Shown here: piece by piece, positions 1 through 6,258 of the stretch
Position numbering within the stretch: the stretch's first letter is position 1
Layout: each line of letters begins with the position of its first letter
DNA from: Clostridia bacterium
Lineage (GTDB): Bacteria > Bacillota > DSM-521 > Neomoorellales > Neomoorellaceae
Direction: 5' to 3'
Length of the DNA stretch: 9,611 bases
Assembly (NCBI GenBank): GCA_012727745.1
Contig: JAAYGJ010000250.1
Coordinates: 1-9,611 of the forward strand
Program-made: the position numbers and the translations under genes
Notes under the pieces: model-generated
Told to the model about the DNA's origin: nothing
The model's input: only the letters and a program-made list of their open reading frames with translations
Databases searched by the model: none

Positions 1-2
1 CC

Positions 3-320
3 ATTAACGGCGTATCCATGCTGCACAGCGAAATACTTAAAAAAGATTTCGGCTGCCAGGTTGCCTACCTGGTCGCTCTGGGTAAAAAACCTGTAAAAGG
101 TTACGAAGTCAAATTTAAAAGCGCTAATCTTGATGAGAAAAATATCATGATAATTGAGCTTGAGCTGGTAGAGCCTGATCCAGCCGGCCCTGCAGTTAAA
201 GAAGCAAACTACCCTTACGAAGTTTTCACTGTTCCCGACCAAATCACGGTGATAGTAAAGGCGGTTAAGCAGGACAGTTTAGAGGAACTTCCTATTCAGG
301 AGCCGCCGCCTGATAATTAA
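3..320 (+). CDS. PrcB-like domain protein, C-terminal part (5' end outside window)
   Basis: The reading frame is open from the left edge to a TAA at 318-320, giving about 105 residues. The first ATG (base 18) has no Shine-Dalgarno sequence ahead of it and the frame continues upstream (INGVS), so this is most likely the tail of a longer protein. The visible part has the pattern I associate with the PrcB C-terminal domain: a strand reading VAYLVALGKKP, then a GYEV turn in place of the usual GGYxV, a mid-domain strand IIELELVEPDPAGP, and the YPYEVFTVP motif close to the end. PrcB was described as a subunit of a surface protease complex in spirochaetes; in Firmicutes the domain is usually in uncharacterised, often exported proteins. 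No signal peptide can be judged because the N-terminus is missing. The tail is acidic and proline-rich (QEPPPDN). The family call comes from motif memory only; function unknown. Confidence 0.6.
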   Translation: MNGVSMLHSEILKKDFGCQVAYLVALGKKPVKGYEVKFKSANLDEKNIMIIELELVEPDPAGPAVKEANYPYEVFTVPDQITVIVKAVKQDSLEELPIQEPPPDN

Positions 321-342
321 ATTTAGTTAACCCGGAAACAAA

Positions 343-389
343 CCCCGTCGGTCAAGCTAAAAAAGTTGACCGGACGGGGTATAGTTTTT
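343..389 (+). terminator. Intrinsic terminator after the PrcB-like gene, probably bidirectional
   Basis: The arms CCCCGTCGGTCAA (343-355) and TTGACCGGACGGGG (366-379) pair over 13 base pairs with a single bulged base, around the loop GCTAAAAAAG. A run of five T follows at 385-389 after TATAG. It lies 22 bases after the stop codon of the PrcB-like gene. Read from the other strand, the same hairpin is followed by TTTGTTT, so it could also stop transcripts arriving from the minus-strand DoxX unit. A bidirectional terminator between converging genes is expected here. Confidence 0.82.
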
Positions 390-405
390 GCCAAAAAGAT
401 GCCAA

Positions 406-461
406 GGGACAGAGAAAAAGTCACCATAAAAACGTGTTAAGGGGATAGAGAAAATGTCACC
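406..461. repeat. Pair of 20-base direct repeats, possible IS21-type element end (relic)
   Basis: GGGACAGAGAAAAAGTCACC (406-425) and GGGATAGAGAAAATGTCACC (442-461) agree at 18 of 20 positions and start 36 bases apart in the same orientation. Read on the other strand the unit is a GTGACnTTTTCTCTnTCCC motif. IS21-family insertion sequences carry several short repeats of this kind near their ends, often containing GACATTTT and a C-run. No transposase (istA) or helper ATPase (istB) coding sequence is visible nearby, so if this is an IS end it is a leftover or a solo terminus. The repeat itself is directly visible; the IS21 origin is inference. Confidence 0.5.
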
Positions 462-533
462 CTTTTGAGTAGAGGGTAAGAGGAAATAGAGTGAAAAAGG
501 CAACACATATTTAGCCGGGTTGATAGTTATACA

Positions 534-600
534 ACGCCAGGGATTTCTCTGCCCGGCGGGCGGTGGTTGCAGTCCGGCGGAGAAAAGAAATCCCCGGCGT
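534..600. repeat. Long imperfect inverted repeat in gene-free region
   Basis: ACGCCAGGGATTTCT (534-548) is the reverse complement of AGAAATCCCCGGCGT (586-600) at 14 of 15 positions. The pairing continues inward as CTGCC (549-553) with GGCGG (576-580), including one G-T pair, leaving a five-base bulge (581-585). The stem is thus about 20 base pairs, GC-rich and symmetric enough to form in either strand. No T-run follows on either side, so it is not a typical intrinsic terminator. It lies 58 bases past the stop codon of the minus-strand DoxX gene and could stabilise the 3' end of that transcript, or be a dispersed palindromic repeat. Bases 601-658 contain two more small palindromes (CTCC...GGAG, CCCGG...CCGGG). 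I recognise no gene or riboswitch in 390-658. Confidence 0.6.
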
Positions 601-658
601 CGGCGTCTCCTCAAAGGGGAGCATATCATCCCGGTGGCCGGGGTTCTGTTTCCCTGTC

Positions 659-1183
659 TTACCTCGAAGCGGAAAGAGGTTCGCTCGTCATTCTTTCCCG
701 GTAACGCTGCCAGTATTGTGACACCAGCCGGTCGACACCGTAATAAGATGCAGAGCTGCCGGCCACCAGCAGGATAATGGCCACTGTATAAAGCACTGGG
801 TTGGTGCTGGCACTGCCGGCCAGCATGAAGTTGAGATTCATGAAGGCGCCGGCGAGTAGTGCGACTACCGTTAGCGCTCCGCAGATAAGGGCGATGCCGG
901 TCGAAACCTCGCCAAATGCTACCAGTTTGGCAAACCAGGTGTAATGGCCGCCGTCCAGTAAAAAACGTATAAATGCTTCGTACCAGCCATACTTTATTGC
1001 CGGTGTCGTGCCCGGCAGAGCGCCGACGGCTTTAGCCCAGTAACCCTTTAAAGCACTTCCGCCTGCCATCCAGGCAGGGTCCGTGATTTTATGCAGACCG
1101 GCCTGCAGCCACTGCCAGCCCAGCCAGATACGTAAAATAGTCCAGAGAATGCTCAAACGTTGACTGCGCCACAAGCTAAGCAT
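659..1183 (-). CDS. DoxX-family integral membrane protein
   Basis: 174 residues if started at the ATG at 1183, which has a purine-rich GGGGGGGAAGGG stretch just ahead of it; an in-frame GTG at 1201 would add six residues but would place that stretch inside the gene, so I reject it. The protein has four likely membrane spans (about 10-30, 84-102, 103-123, 128-148). Residues 18-32 (RIWLGWQWLQAGLHK) match the start of DoxX/DoxD-type proteins, where an Arg, a Gly-x-x-x-hydrophobic pattern and a G-x-x-K motif are typical. Relatives include the DoxD subunit of archaeal thiosulfate:quinone oxidoreductase and many uncharacterised bacterial proteins tied to redox stress. The conserved stretch at 91-108 (GEVSTGIALICGALTVVA) also fits. 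The actual reaction is unknown; an enzyme role should not be assumed. The gene lies downstream of a two-component system on the same strand (114-base gap) and may be cotranscribed with it or be its target. Confidence 0.8.
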   Translation of the reverse strand: MLSLWRSQRLSILWTILRIWLGWQWLQAGLHKITDPAWMAGGSALKGYWAKAVGALPGTTPAIKYGWYEAFIRFLLDGGHYTWFAKLVAFGEVSTGIALICGALTVVALLAGAFMNLNFMLAGSASTNPVLYTVAIILLVAGSSASYYGVDRLVSQYWQRYRERMTSEPLSASR

Positions 1184-1219
1184 TGCACCCTTCCCCCCCA
1201 CGTAGTAATTCTCGCTTTT

Positions 1220-1286
1220 ACTATACTGCGAAAGGGAGAAAGGGGCTATCGGTTTAAGACCCTATTTTAGCCTCGGTAGTACAACC
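1220..1286 (-). promoter_or_regulatory. Possible weak promoter and operator ahead of the DoxX gene
   Basis: On the minus strand TATAGT (plus positions 1225-1220) is a fair -10 box, but the hexamer 17 bases upstream (TAGCCC) bears little likeness to TTGACA. Further upstream is the near-palindrome GGTAGTACAACC (1275-1286), centred on GTAC. A good -10 without a -35, plus an upstream dyad, is the pattern of an activator-dependent promoter, and the neighbouring response regulator has a LuxR-type DNA-binding domain. This is a suggestion only; read-through from the regulator gene is equally possible because I see no terminator in 1184-1297. Confidence 0.25.
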
Positions 1287-1297
1287 TATATCGGGGT

Positions 1298-1963
1298 TCA
1301 GTCGTCATCTAATTGCAGAAACCCCTTCTTAATCGCATATTTAACCAGGTCAACACGGTCATGCAGGCCCAGTTTTTGCATCAGATTGGCCCGGTGTGCC
1401 TGGACGGTCTTGACGCTGATGTACAGCCGCCGGGCGATTTCGGCATTGGTTAACCCCTCGGCCGCCAGGCTCAGGACCTCCTTTTCCCGTTCGGTGAGTT
1501 CCGGCTCTCCCCTTGCGGCCGCCCTGGCATGAGACAACCTTTCCTGCAGCCCGTCTATTAGCCGCCGCGCTATCTGGGGCGCAAGATAAGCTTCACCACT
1601 GGCCACCAGGCGGATGGCTTTTACCAGCTCTTCGACGCCGGCCCTTTTTAAGACATACCCCCTGGCCCCTGCTCCCAGGGCCCGGAAGACCAGATCCTCG
1701 TCGTCGAACATGCTCAAGATAATAACTTTAAGGCCCGGGTTTTTCTCCAAGAGTGCCCGGGTGACTTCGACACCGCTGGGGCCTTCGCCCAGCTGGAGAT
1801 CCATAACTACTATCTCCGGGCTGGCTTCTTCCGCTAGGGCAAGGGCATCGTCAGCAGCGCCGGTTTCGCCTACGACTTCAATGTCCTTTTCCCGCGTCAG
1901 GAGGGCCCGCAAACCTTCCCGGACCACAACATGATCCTCTACCAGCATGACGCGGATCGCCAT
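1298..1963 (-). CDS. NarL/FixJ-type two-component response regulator
   Basis: 221 residues. An N-terminal receiver domain (about 1-120) shows the acidic pair E9-D10, the phosphoacceptor Asp55 in IVVMDLQLG, Ser84 in the position of the conserved Thr/Ser, and Lys106 in YVLKRAG. A linker (about 121-154) leads to a LuxR-type helix-turn-helix (about 155-213): LTEREKEVLSLAAEG, then TNAEIARRLYIS and VKTVQAHRANLMQKL with the recognition helix. Phosphorylation of Asp55 by the adjacent kinase is expected to drive DNA binding as a dimer. The start ATG at 1963 shares its A with the TAA stop of the kinase gene (TAATG) and has GGAGGG upstream, so I reject the longer frame starting at 2032, which would overlap the kinase. 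Translational coupling with the kinase is therefore likely. All phosphorylation-site residues are intact. The target genes are not known; the DoxX gene just downstream is a candidate. Confidence 0.93.
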   Translation of the reverse strand: MAIRVMLVEDHVVVREGLRALLTREKDIEVVGETGAADDALALAEEASPEIVVMDLQLGEGPSGVEVTRALLEKNPGLKVIILSMFDDEDLVFRALGAGARGYVLKRAGVEELVKAIRLVASGEAYLAPQIARRLIDGLQERLSHARAAARGEPELTEREKEVLSLAAEGLTNAEIARRLYISVKTVQAHRANLMQKLGLHDRVDLVKYAIKKGFLQLDDD

Positions 1964-3396
1964 TACCCTTTCCCTCCGTCGCCGGTATAATAAGGCAGCC
2001 AGAAGGTTACCGTCGTTCCCCGGCCGGGCCAATCAGCTATTTCCACCCATCCTCCTGCCAGGGCCGCTCGCTGGCGCAGGTTACCTAAGCCCTGGCCGTA
2101 TGAGGCTGCCCTTAAAATGCCGGTGCCGTCATCTTTAATCGATACCATAAACCCATCCACTTCCTGCTCCACCTGGATCCGGACACGGCTGGCCCGCGCA
2201 TGGCGGCGGATATTGCTGAAAATTTCCGTCACCATGTGATAGAGGTGGTCACGCTGGTCGCTATCCAGGGTGCCCGGTTTTTCCCCCTGAACATGCCAGA
2301 AAATTTCCAGGCCGCTGTCCTGTAACAGGTCCGCCGCCCGCTGTTTAATAATGGCTACCGGTTCCGGCGGCAGCTCGCGGCCCAGGTGCAGGCCGGCCAG
2401 GTAACCGCGCAGATCTTCGATGACCGCCTCTGCCTGCTGCGAAAGGGCCTGCAGGCGGCCGGCCGCAGCAGACGGATTTTCCGCCAGCAGGCCCCGGGTG
2501 TACTCCAGGCCCAGGGCCAGGCCGTAAATAGCTTGTATTACCCCGTCGTGGAGATCGCGGCGGATTTTTTCCCGTTCCCGCCAGATCATCTCCCTTTCCC
2601 TGACAACCTGGTGGTATTTTTGTTCTTCGGCCTCAAAAACTTCCAGGAGGCGGAAAATAAAATAGGTCAGGAGGAGGCTGCTGGAGATACGCAACACTGG
2701 AACCGGCAGGCCCAGATACATGAGCAGGCCGGTATTGATGACGCTGGCAGGGAAAAAAGGGGCCGGCGGTACCAGCAGGCCTCCAGCCACGGCATAGAGA
2801 AATAAAACAGCAGCGGAGCCGAGGAGGTAATGACGGAGGGAACGCCGCCCGAGGGAGGCCAATTCCTCCTGCTGGTTCAAGATGGCCACGGCGCTTAGGA
2901 TTGACCCCGGCAGCGCCAGTATGTAGCGGGCCATGATATCGCCCAGGAGCAGCCAGTTATTAATGGCCGGCCCCCGGCCGGGAAAAGTGAAAAAGAAGAT
3001 CAAGAACCAGATGATAAAGGCCAGAACCGGCAAGGACTTCAGCCGGCGGGACCATCCCCTGGTATCTACCAGCAGGTTAAGGCCAAAGGCCAGCAAGAAA
3101 GTGTAGGAAAGGGGCAGAAGCAAGGCATGGCCGCCATTAAAAATGATCGCCCCCAGCGTTTCCCACCCCTCGGCAACAACGGCCGTAGGAATCAGGATAT
3201 AACCCCATTCAACCAGGCCGTGGGCCAGCCCGAAAGCAGCCAGCCAGGGCAGGCTACGACTTAAGTGCAGCTTGCTGCCCCGCCGGGTCAGAATAAGGAT
3301 GGCAAAGCCCATGAGAAAAAATGAGAGACCGTATATAAAAAAGAGCAAATTCCATTGCCAGTGTTCCCGGGTAAGAAAATGAAGAGAGGGATCCAT
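1963..3396 (-). CDS. Membrane sensor histidine kinase, HisKA_3 type
   Basis: 477 residues. The N-terminal half (about 15-250) is a string of seven or eight hydrophobic segments, joined by short loops, with no large external domain; I do not recognise it as a named sensor module. A short coiled segment (about 252-278) leads to a HisKA_3 dimerisation domain with phosphoacceptor His283 in RRDLHDGVIQ, the signature of the NarX/DegS/LiaS class. The ATP-binding domain follows: N-box Asn395 in TEIFSNIRRHA, G1 motif DDGTG (422-426), G2-like GQGLGNLRQRA (434-444), and GRGTTVTFWLP near the end. It should autophosphorylate on His283 and pass phosphate to Asp55 of the regulator encoded by the overlapping next gene. 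The signal is unknown; the absence of an extracellular domain suggests sensing within or close to the membrane (redox state of quinones, membrane stress or a lipid-soluble ligand), which is inference. The ATG at 3396 is preceded by AAAAGGAAAA, an acceptable ribosome binding site. Confidence 0.92.
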   Translation of the reverse strand: MDPSLHFLTREHWQWNLLFFIYGLSFFLMGFAILILTRRGSKLHLSRSLPWLAAFGLAHGLVEWGYILIPTAVVAEGWETLGAIIFNGGHALLLPLSYTFLLAFGLNLLVDTRGWSRRLKSLPVLAFIIWFLIFFFTFPGRGPAINNWLLLGDIMARYILALPGSILSAVAILNQQEELASLGRRSLRHYLLGSAAVLFLYAVAGGLLVPPAPFFPASVINTGLLMYLGLPVPVLRISSSLLLTYFIFRLLEVFEAEEQKYHQVVREREMIWREREKIRRDLHDGVIQAIYGLALGLEYTRGLLAENPSAAAGRLQALSQQAEAVIEDLRGYLAGLHLGRELPPEPVAIIKQRAADLLQDSGLEIFWHVQGEKPGTLDSDQRDHLYHMVTEIFSNIRRHARASRVRIQVEQEVDGFMVSIKDDGTGILRAASYGQGLGNLRQRAALAGGWVEIADWPGRGTTVTFWLPYYTGDGGKG

Positions 3397-3440
3397 AGCC
3401 GTTTTCCTTTTATCCGGTAAGCATGGTTAATCCTGCCACT

Positions 3441-3469
3441 ATTATGCCACCTTTCTCCATTGGGGGCAA
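3441..3469 (-). promoter_or_regulatory. Sigma-A-type promoter of the kinase-regulator unit
   Basis: On the minus strand TTGCCC (plus 3469-3464) and CATAAT (3446-3441) are separated by exactly 17 bases. Each matches the consensus at most positions, including the important -10 bases. Transcription would start near 3434, giving a leader of roughly 38 bases before the kinase ATG at 3396. It lies back to back with the polA promoter. Confidence 0.65.
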
Positions 3470-3477
3470 TTCCTGGC

Positions 3478-3520
3478 GGCAAAAACAGGAGATTAACTCC
3501 CCGGTGACAATAGTTTTGCC
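3478..3520. repeat. Small inverted repeat between the divergent promoters
   Basis: GGCAAAA (3478-3484) and TTTTGCC (3514-3520) are perfect reverse complements 29 bases apart, and a smaller GGAG-ATTAA-CTCC dyad (3488-3500) sits between them. They lie upstream of the -35 boxes of both the kinase promoter and the polA promoter. They could be a two-site operator for autoregulation by the response regulator, but seven-base arms of this composition can arise by chance. Confidence 0.25.
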
Positions 3521-3527
3521 AAAAGGA

Positions 3528-3556
3528 TTGCTCCCGGCGGAACAAAAAGATAAAAT
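3528..3556 (+). promoter_or_regulatory. Sigma-A-type promoter of polA
   Basis: TTGCTC (3528-3533) and TAAAAT (3551-3556) are separated by 17 bases. The expected start of transcription near 3563 leaves a short leader of about 26 bases, with the ribosome binding site GAGGG (3575-3579) nine bases before the polA ATG at 3589. No terminator is seen before 8305, so this promoter may serve polA, mutM, coaE and the transglycosylase gene together. Confidence 0.65.
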
Positions 3557-3588
3557 AAATGTAATTTAACAAAAGAGGGTAAACACTT

Positions 3589-6258
3589 ATGCTCGCTAAA
3601 GTAAAAAAACTACTCCTTGTGGACGGTAATAGTGTAATCCACCGGGCTTTTCATGCCTTGCCTCCGCTAAAGACCAGAGACGGGGTTCAAACTAACGCCG
3701 TTTATGGCTTTGTTACCATGATGCAGAAGGCTATGGCACCGGCGGCCCCTGATTATGTTATTGTCGCTTTTGATCATAGCAGAGTTACCTTTCGCAACCA
3801 GCTGTACGATGATTACAAAGGCACACGCCCGCAGACAGACCCGGAGCTGCGTCCTCAGTTTGCCATGGTCAAGCGCTTGCTGTCTGCTTGGGGCTGGGCT
3901 GCCTGTGAACAGGAGGGCTATGAAGCCGACGACCTGATCGGGACTTTGAGCCGCCAGGCGGCGGCGGCGGGGCTGGAGGTGTTAATTCTTACCGGCGACC
4001 GTGATGCCCTGCAACTGGTAACTGACCGGGTTAAAGTGCACCTCATGCGCCGCGGCCTTTCCCGGGTAGAGGTTTTTGACCTGGCTGCCATTCGCAAAAC
4101 TTACGATCTGGAGCCCAGTCAACTTGTCGATGTCAAAGCCCTCATGGGCGACAGTTCGGACAACATTCCTGGCATACCGGGAATAGGAGAAAAGACGGCG
4201 GTCAAACTGGTACGGCAGTACGGCGATCTGGAGGGCGTCCTGGCCCATGCCGGGGAGATTAAACAGCGCAAGCTAGCGGCCAACCTGGTTGCTTATGCCG
4301 ACCAGGCCCGCTTGTCCAGGCAGCTGGCAATGATTTGCTGTACAGCACCGGTTAAACTGAACCTGGACGAGTGCCGCCGGGCTGTCGATTATGAGGCGCT
4401 GTTGGCCCTGTATAAAGAACTGGAGTTTAACAGCCTGGTCAAAGATGTGTTGGAGGAAATGCAAAAGCAGGGGTCTAAAGGGGCGGCTGAAGCTGCAGCC
4501 AAAGACCTGGCCCTGCCTGAACCTGCCATCCTGGCGAGTCTTGACGAGCTGGCCGCGCTGGCCAGCAAACTGGCCGGGGAGCAGGAAGTAGCCCTGGAAC
4601 TAAGTTTTAGCGATGTCAGTTACCTTACGGCAAATGTCGTCGCCGTAGGGCTGGCCTGGGAAGGGGGTGCTGCGGCCTTTGAAGCCACATCTTTACCGGC
4701 GCAAGACCTGGCTAAAAGTTTGGAGCCTTTGCTGCTGGCGGCGCCGATTTATCACGATGCCAAAGCAGTTCTGGCCTGGAGCCACAAAAACGGGGTCCAA
4801 AGCTCCGTCCCGGGCGGCGACACCATGCTGGCCGGCTATTTGCTTAACCCTACTGCCTCCCGCCATGATTTGCCGGAACTTTGCCTGGAACACCTGGATG
4901 TTGCCCTTGTAGAAGATGATTCCCCGCTGCTGACGGCAGCCAGGCGGGCTGGGGTGGCCCGGCTGTTGCATCGGGAATTGGCGGCCAAACTGCAGCTTGC
5001 CGGTATGAGCGATCTCTACCGGCGGGTAGAGCTACCTCTGACGCGTATCCTGGCTGCTATGGAAAGTTACGGTGTGGCAGTGGACCTGGAAACCCTGGAG
5101 ATGATGGAGGCCGAACTGGCTGGAGGAATAGACGGCCTGACAGCCGTTATTTATGAGCTGGCCGGTGAAGAATTTAACATCAACTCACCCAAGCAGTTGG
5201 GCAACATCCTTTTCACCAAGCTCGGTTTACCGCCGATAAAACGTACCAAAACCGGCTTTTCCACTGACGTGGCGGTATTGGAAGAATTGGCCGACAAACA
5301 TCCCATAGCTGCTAAACTGGTAGAATACCGGCAGTTGACCAAACTGAAGTCTACCTATGTGGATGGTTTGCAAAGCCTGGTCAACCCGGATACGGGCCGC
5401 CTCCATACTACTTTTAACCAGGCGGTTACTGCTACCGGCCGCCTCTCCAGCAGTGAGCCAAACCTGCAAAACATCCCGGTGCGCCTGGAAATGGGCCGGC
5501 GCCTGCGCCGCGCTTTTGTTCCCCACGCTCCCGGGCGTCTGCTGCTGACTGCTGACTACTCGCAGATAGAACTCCGTGTTCTGGCCCATATAGCTAACGA
5601 CGAGGTAATGATTGCAGCCTTCCGCAACGGAGAAGATATTCATGCCCGCACGGCTGCCGAAGTTTTTGGTGTGCCTTTAGCGGAAGTGACAGCGGAGATG
5701 CGATACCGGGCCAAAGCGGTAAACTTTGGCATCGTCTACGGCATCAGTGACTATGGCTTGAGCCGCGACCTGGGAATAAGCCGCAGCGAGGCCCGTAATT
5801 ATATTGAACGCTATTTCCAGCGTTATGCCGGAGTCAAGGCCTATATGGAAGAAATTGTTGCCCGCGCTCGTCAGGACGGCTATGTAACTACCCTGCTGGG
5901 CCGCCGCCGCTATTTACCGGACCTTTTTAGTTCCAACCATAATGTCCGCAGTTTTGGTGAGCGCACAGCGATAAATACTCCTATCCAGGGGAGTGCTGCT
6001 GATATTATCAAAATAGCGATGGTAAAAATATTTAGTATGCTGGAAGAGGCCCAATCTACGGCCCGCATGATTCTGCAGGTACATGATGAGTTAATCTTTG
6101 ACGTGGCGGCGGAAGAACTGGCAACACTGGTGCCATTAATCAAAACGGGCATGGAAAATACCCTGGAACTCAAGGTTCCTCTGCAGGTGGACATAAAATA
6201 CGGCCCCAACTTGTACGACCTGCATCCCTTTGCGGTAGAGGAGGCGGAAAATGCCTGA
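3589..6258 (+). CDS. polA: DNA polymerase I with inactive proofreading domain
   Basis: 889 residues, normal length for the family. Residues 1-290 are the 5'-3' flap nuclease: VDGNS with Asp12, Asp62 in AFDHSR, the YEADD cluster (111-115), LTGDRDA with Asp137 and Asp139, and MGDSSDNIPGIPGIGEKTA carrying Asp188 and Asp191. An Ala/Lys/Glu-rich linker (about 290-310) leads to a remnant 3'-5' exonuclease domain (about 315-470). The usual metal-binding D-x-E of motif I reads LELSF (336-340), and the motif III aspartate region reads TAARRAG (449-455); only a motif II-like HDAK (389-392) remains, so proofreading should be absent, as in Bacillus and Thermus enzymes. The polymerase domain has motif A DYSQIELR (656-663), motif B with Arg705, Lys709, Phe713 and Tyr717, and motif C VHDE (831-834). 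Phe713 matches the residue that disfavours dideoxynucleotides. It fills gaps in excision repair and removes RNA primers. It overlaps mutM by 8 bases. Confidence 0.98.
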   Translation: MLAKVKKLLLVDGNSVIHRAFHALPPLKTRDGVQTNAVYGFVTMMQKAMAPAAPDYVIVAFDHSRVTFRNQLYDDYKGTRPQTDPELRPQFAMVKRLLSAWGWAACEQEGYEADDLIGTLSRQAAAAGLEVLILTGDRDALQLVTDRVKVHLMRRGLSRVEVFDLAAIRKTYDLEPSQLVDVKALMGDSSDNIPGIPGIGEKTAVKLVRQYGDLEGVLAHAGEIKQRKLAANLVAYADQARLSRQLAMICCTAPVKLNLDECRRAVDYEALLALYKELEFNSLVKDVLEEMQKQGSKGAAEAAAKDLALPEPAILASLDELAALASKLAGEQEVALELSFSDVSYLTANVVAVGLAWEGGAAAFEATSLPAQDLAKSLEPLLLAAPIYHDAKAVLAWSHKNGVQSSVPGGDTMLAGYLLNPTASRHDLPELCLEHLDVALVEDDSPLLTAARRAGVARLLHRELAAKLQLAGMSDLYRRVELPLTRILAAMESYGVAVDLETLEMMEAELAGGIDGLTAVIYELAGEEFNINSPKQLGNILFTKLGLPPIKRTKTGFSTDVAVLEELADKHPIAAKLVEYRQLTKLKSTYVDGLQSLVNPDTGRLHTTFNQAVTATGRLSSSEPNLQNIPVRLEMGRRLRRAFVPHAPGRLLLTADYSQIELRVLAHIANDEVMIAAFRNGEDIHARTAAEVFGVPLAEVTAEMRYRAKAVNFGIVYGISDYGLSRDLGISRSEARNYIERYFQRYAGVKAYMEEIVARARQDGYVTTLLGRRRYLPDLFSSNHNVRSFGERTAINTPIQGSAADIIKIAMVKIFSMLEEAQSTARMILQVHDELIFDVAAEELATLVPLIKTGMENTLELKVPLQVDIKYGPNLYDLHPFAVEEAENA

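Noticed and set aside
390..658. Riboswitch or other known structured RNA in the gene-free zone
   Set aside because: I compared it by eye with cobalamin, TPP, cyclic-di-AMP and molybdenum-cofactor elements and saw no conserved core, and the orientation does not place it ahead of a gene.
520..777. Open frames on both strands across 357-777
   Set aside because: They overlap the large inverted repeat, have arginine- and proline-rich compositions typical of GC-rich non-coding frames, lack ribosome binding sites, and the + strand frame runs into the antisense of the DoxX gene.
1964..2032. Longer N-terminus for the response regulator starting at 2032
   Set aside because: The extra 23 residues are unlike a receiver domain, overlap the kinase gene, and the ATG at 1963 has a good ribosome binding site and begins directly at the family's first strand.
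2386..2805. 139-codon open frame antisense to the kinase gene
   Set aside because: It lies fully inside a well-supported gene, is glutamine-rich as expected for the complement of this codon usage, and has no recognisable motif.
5227..5643. 138-codon open frame antisense to polA
   Set aside because: It is the complement of conserved polymerase motifs and has no independent support.
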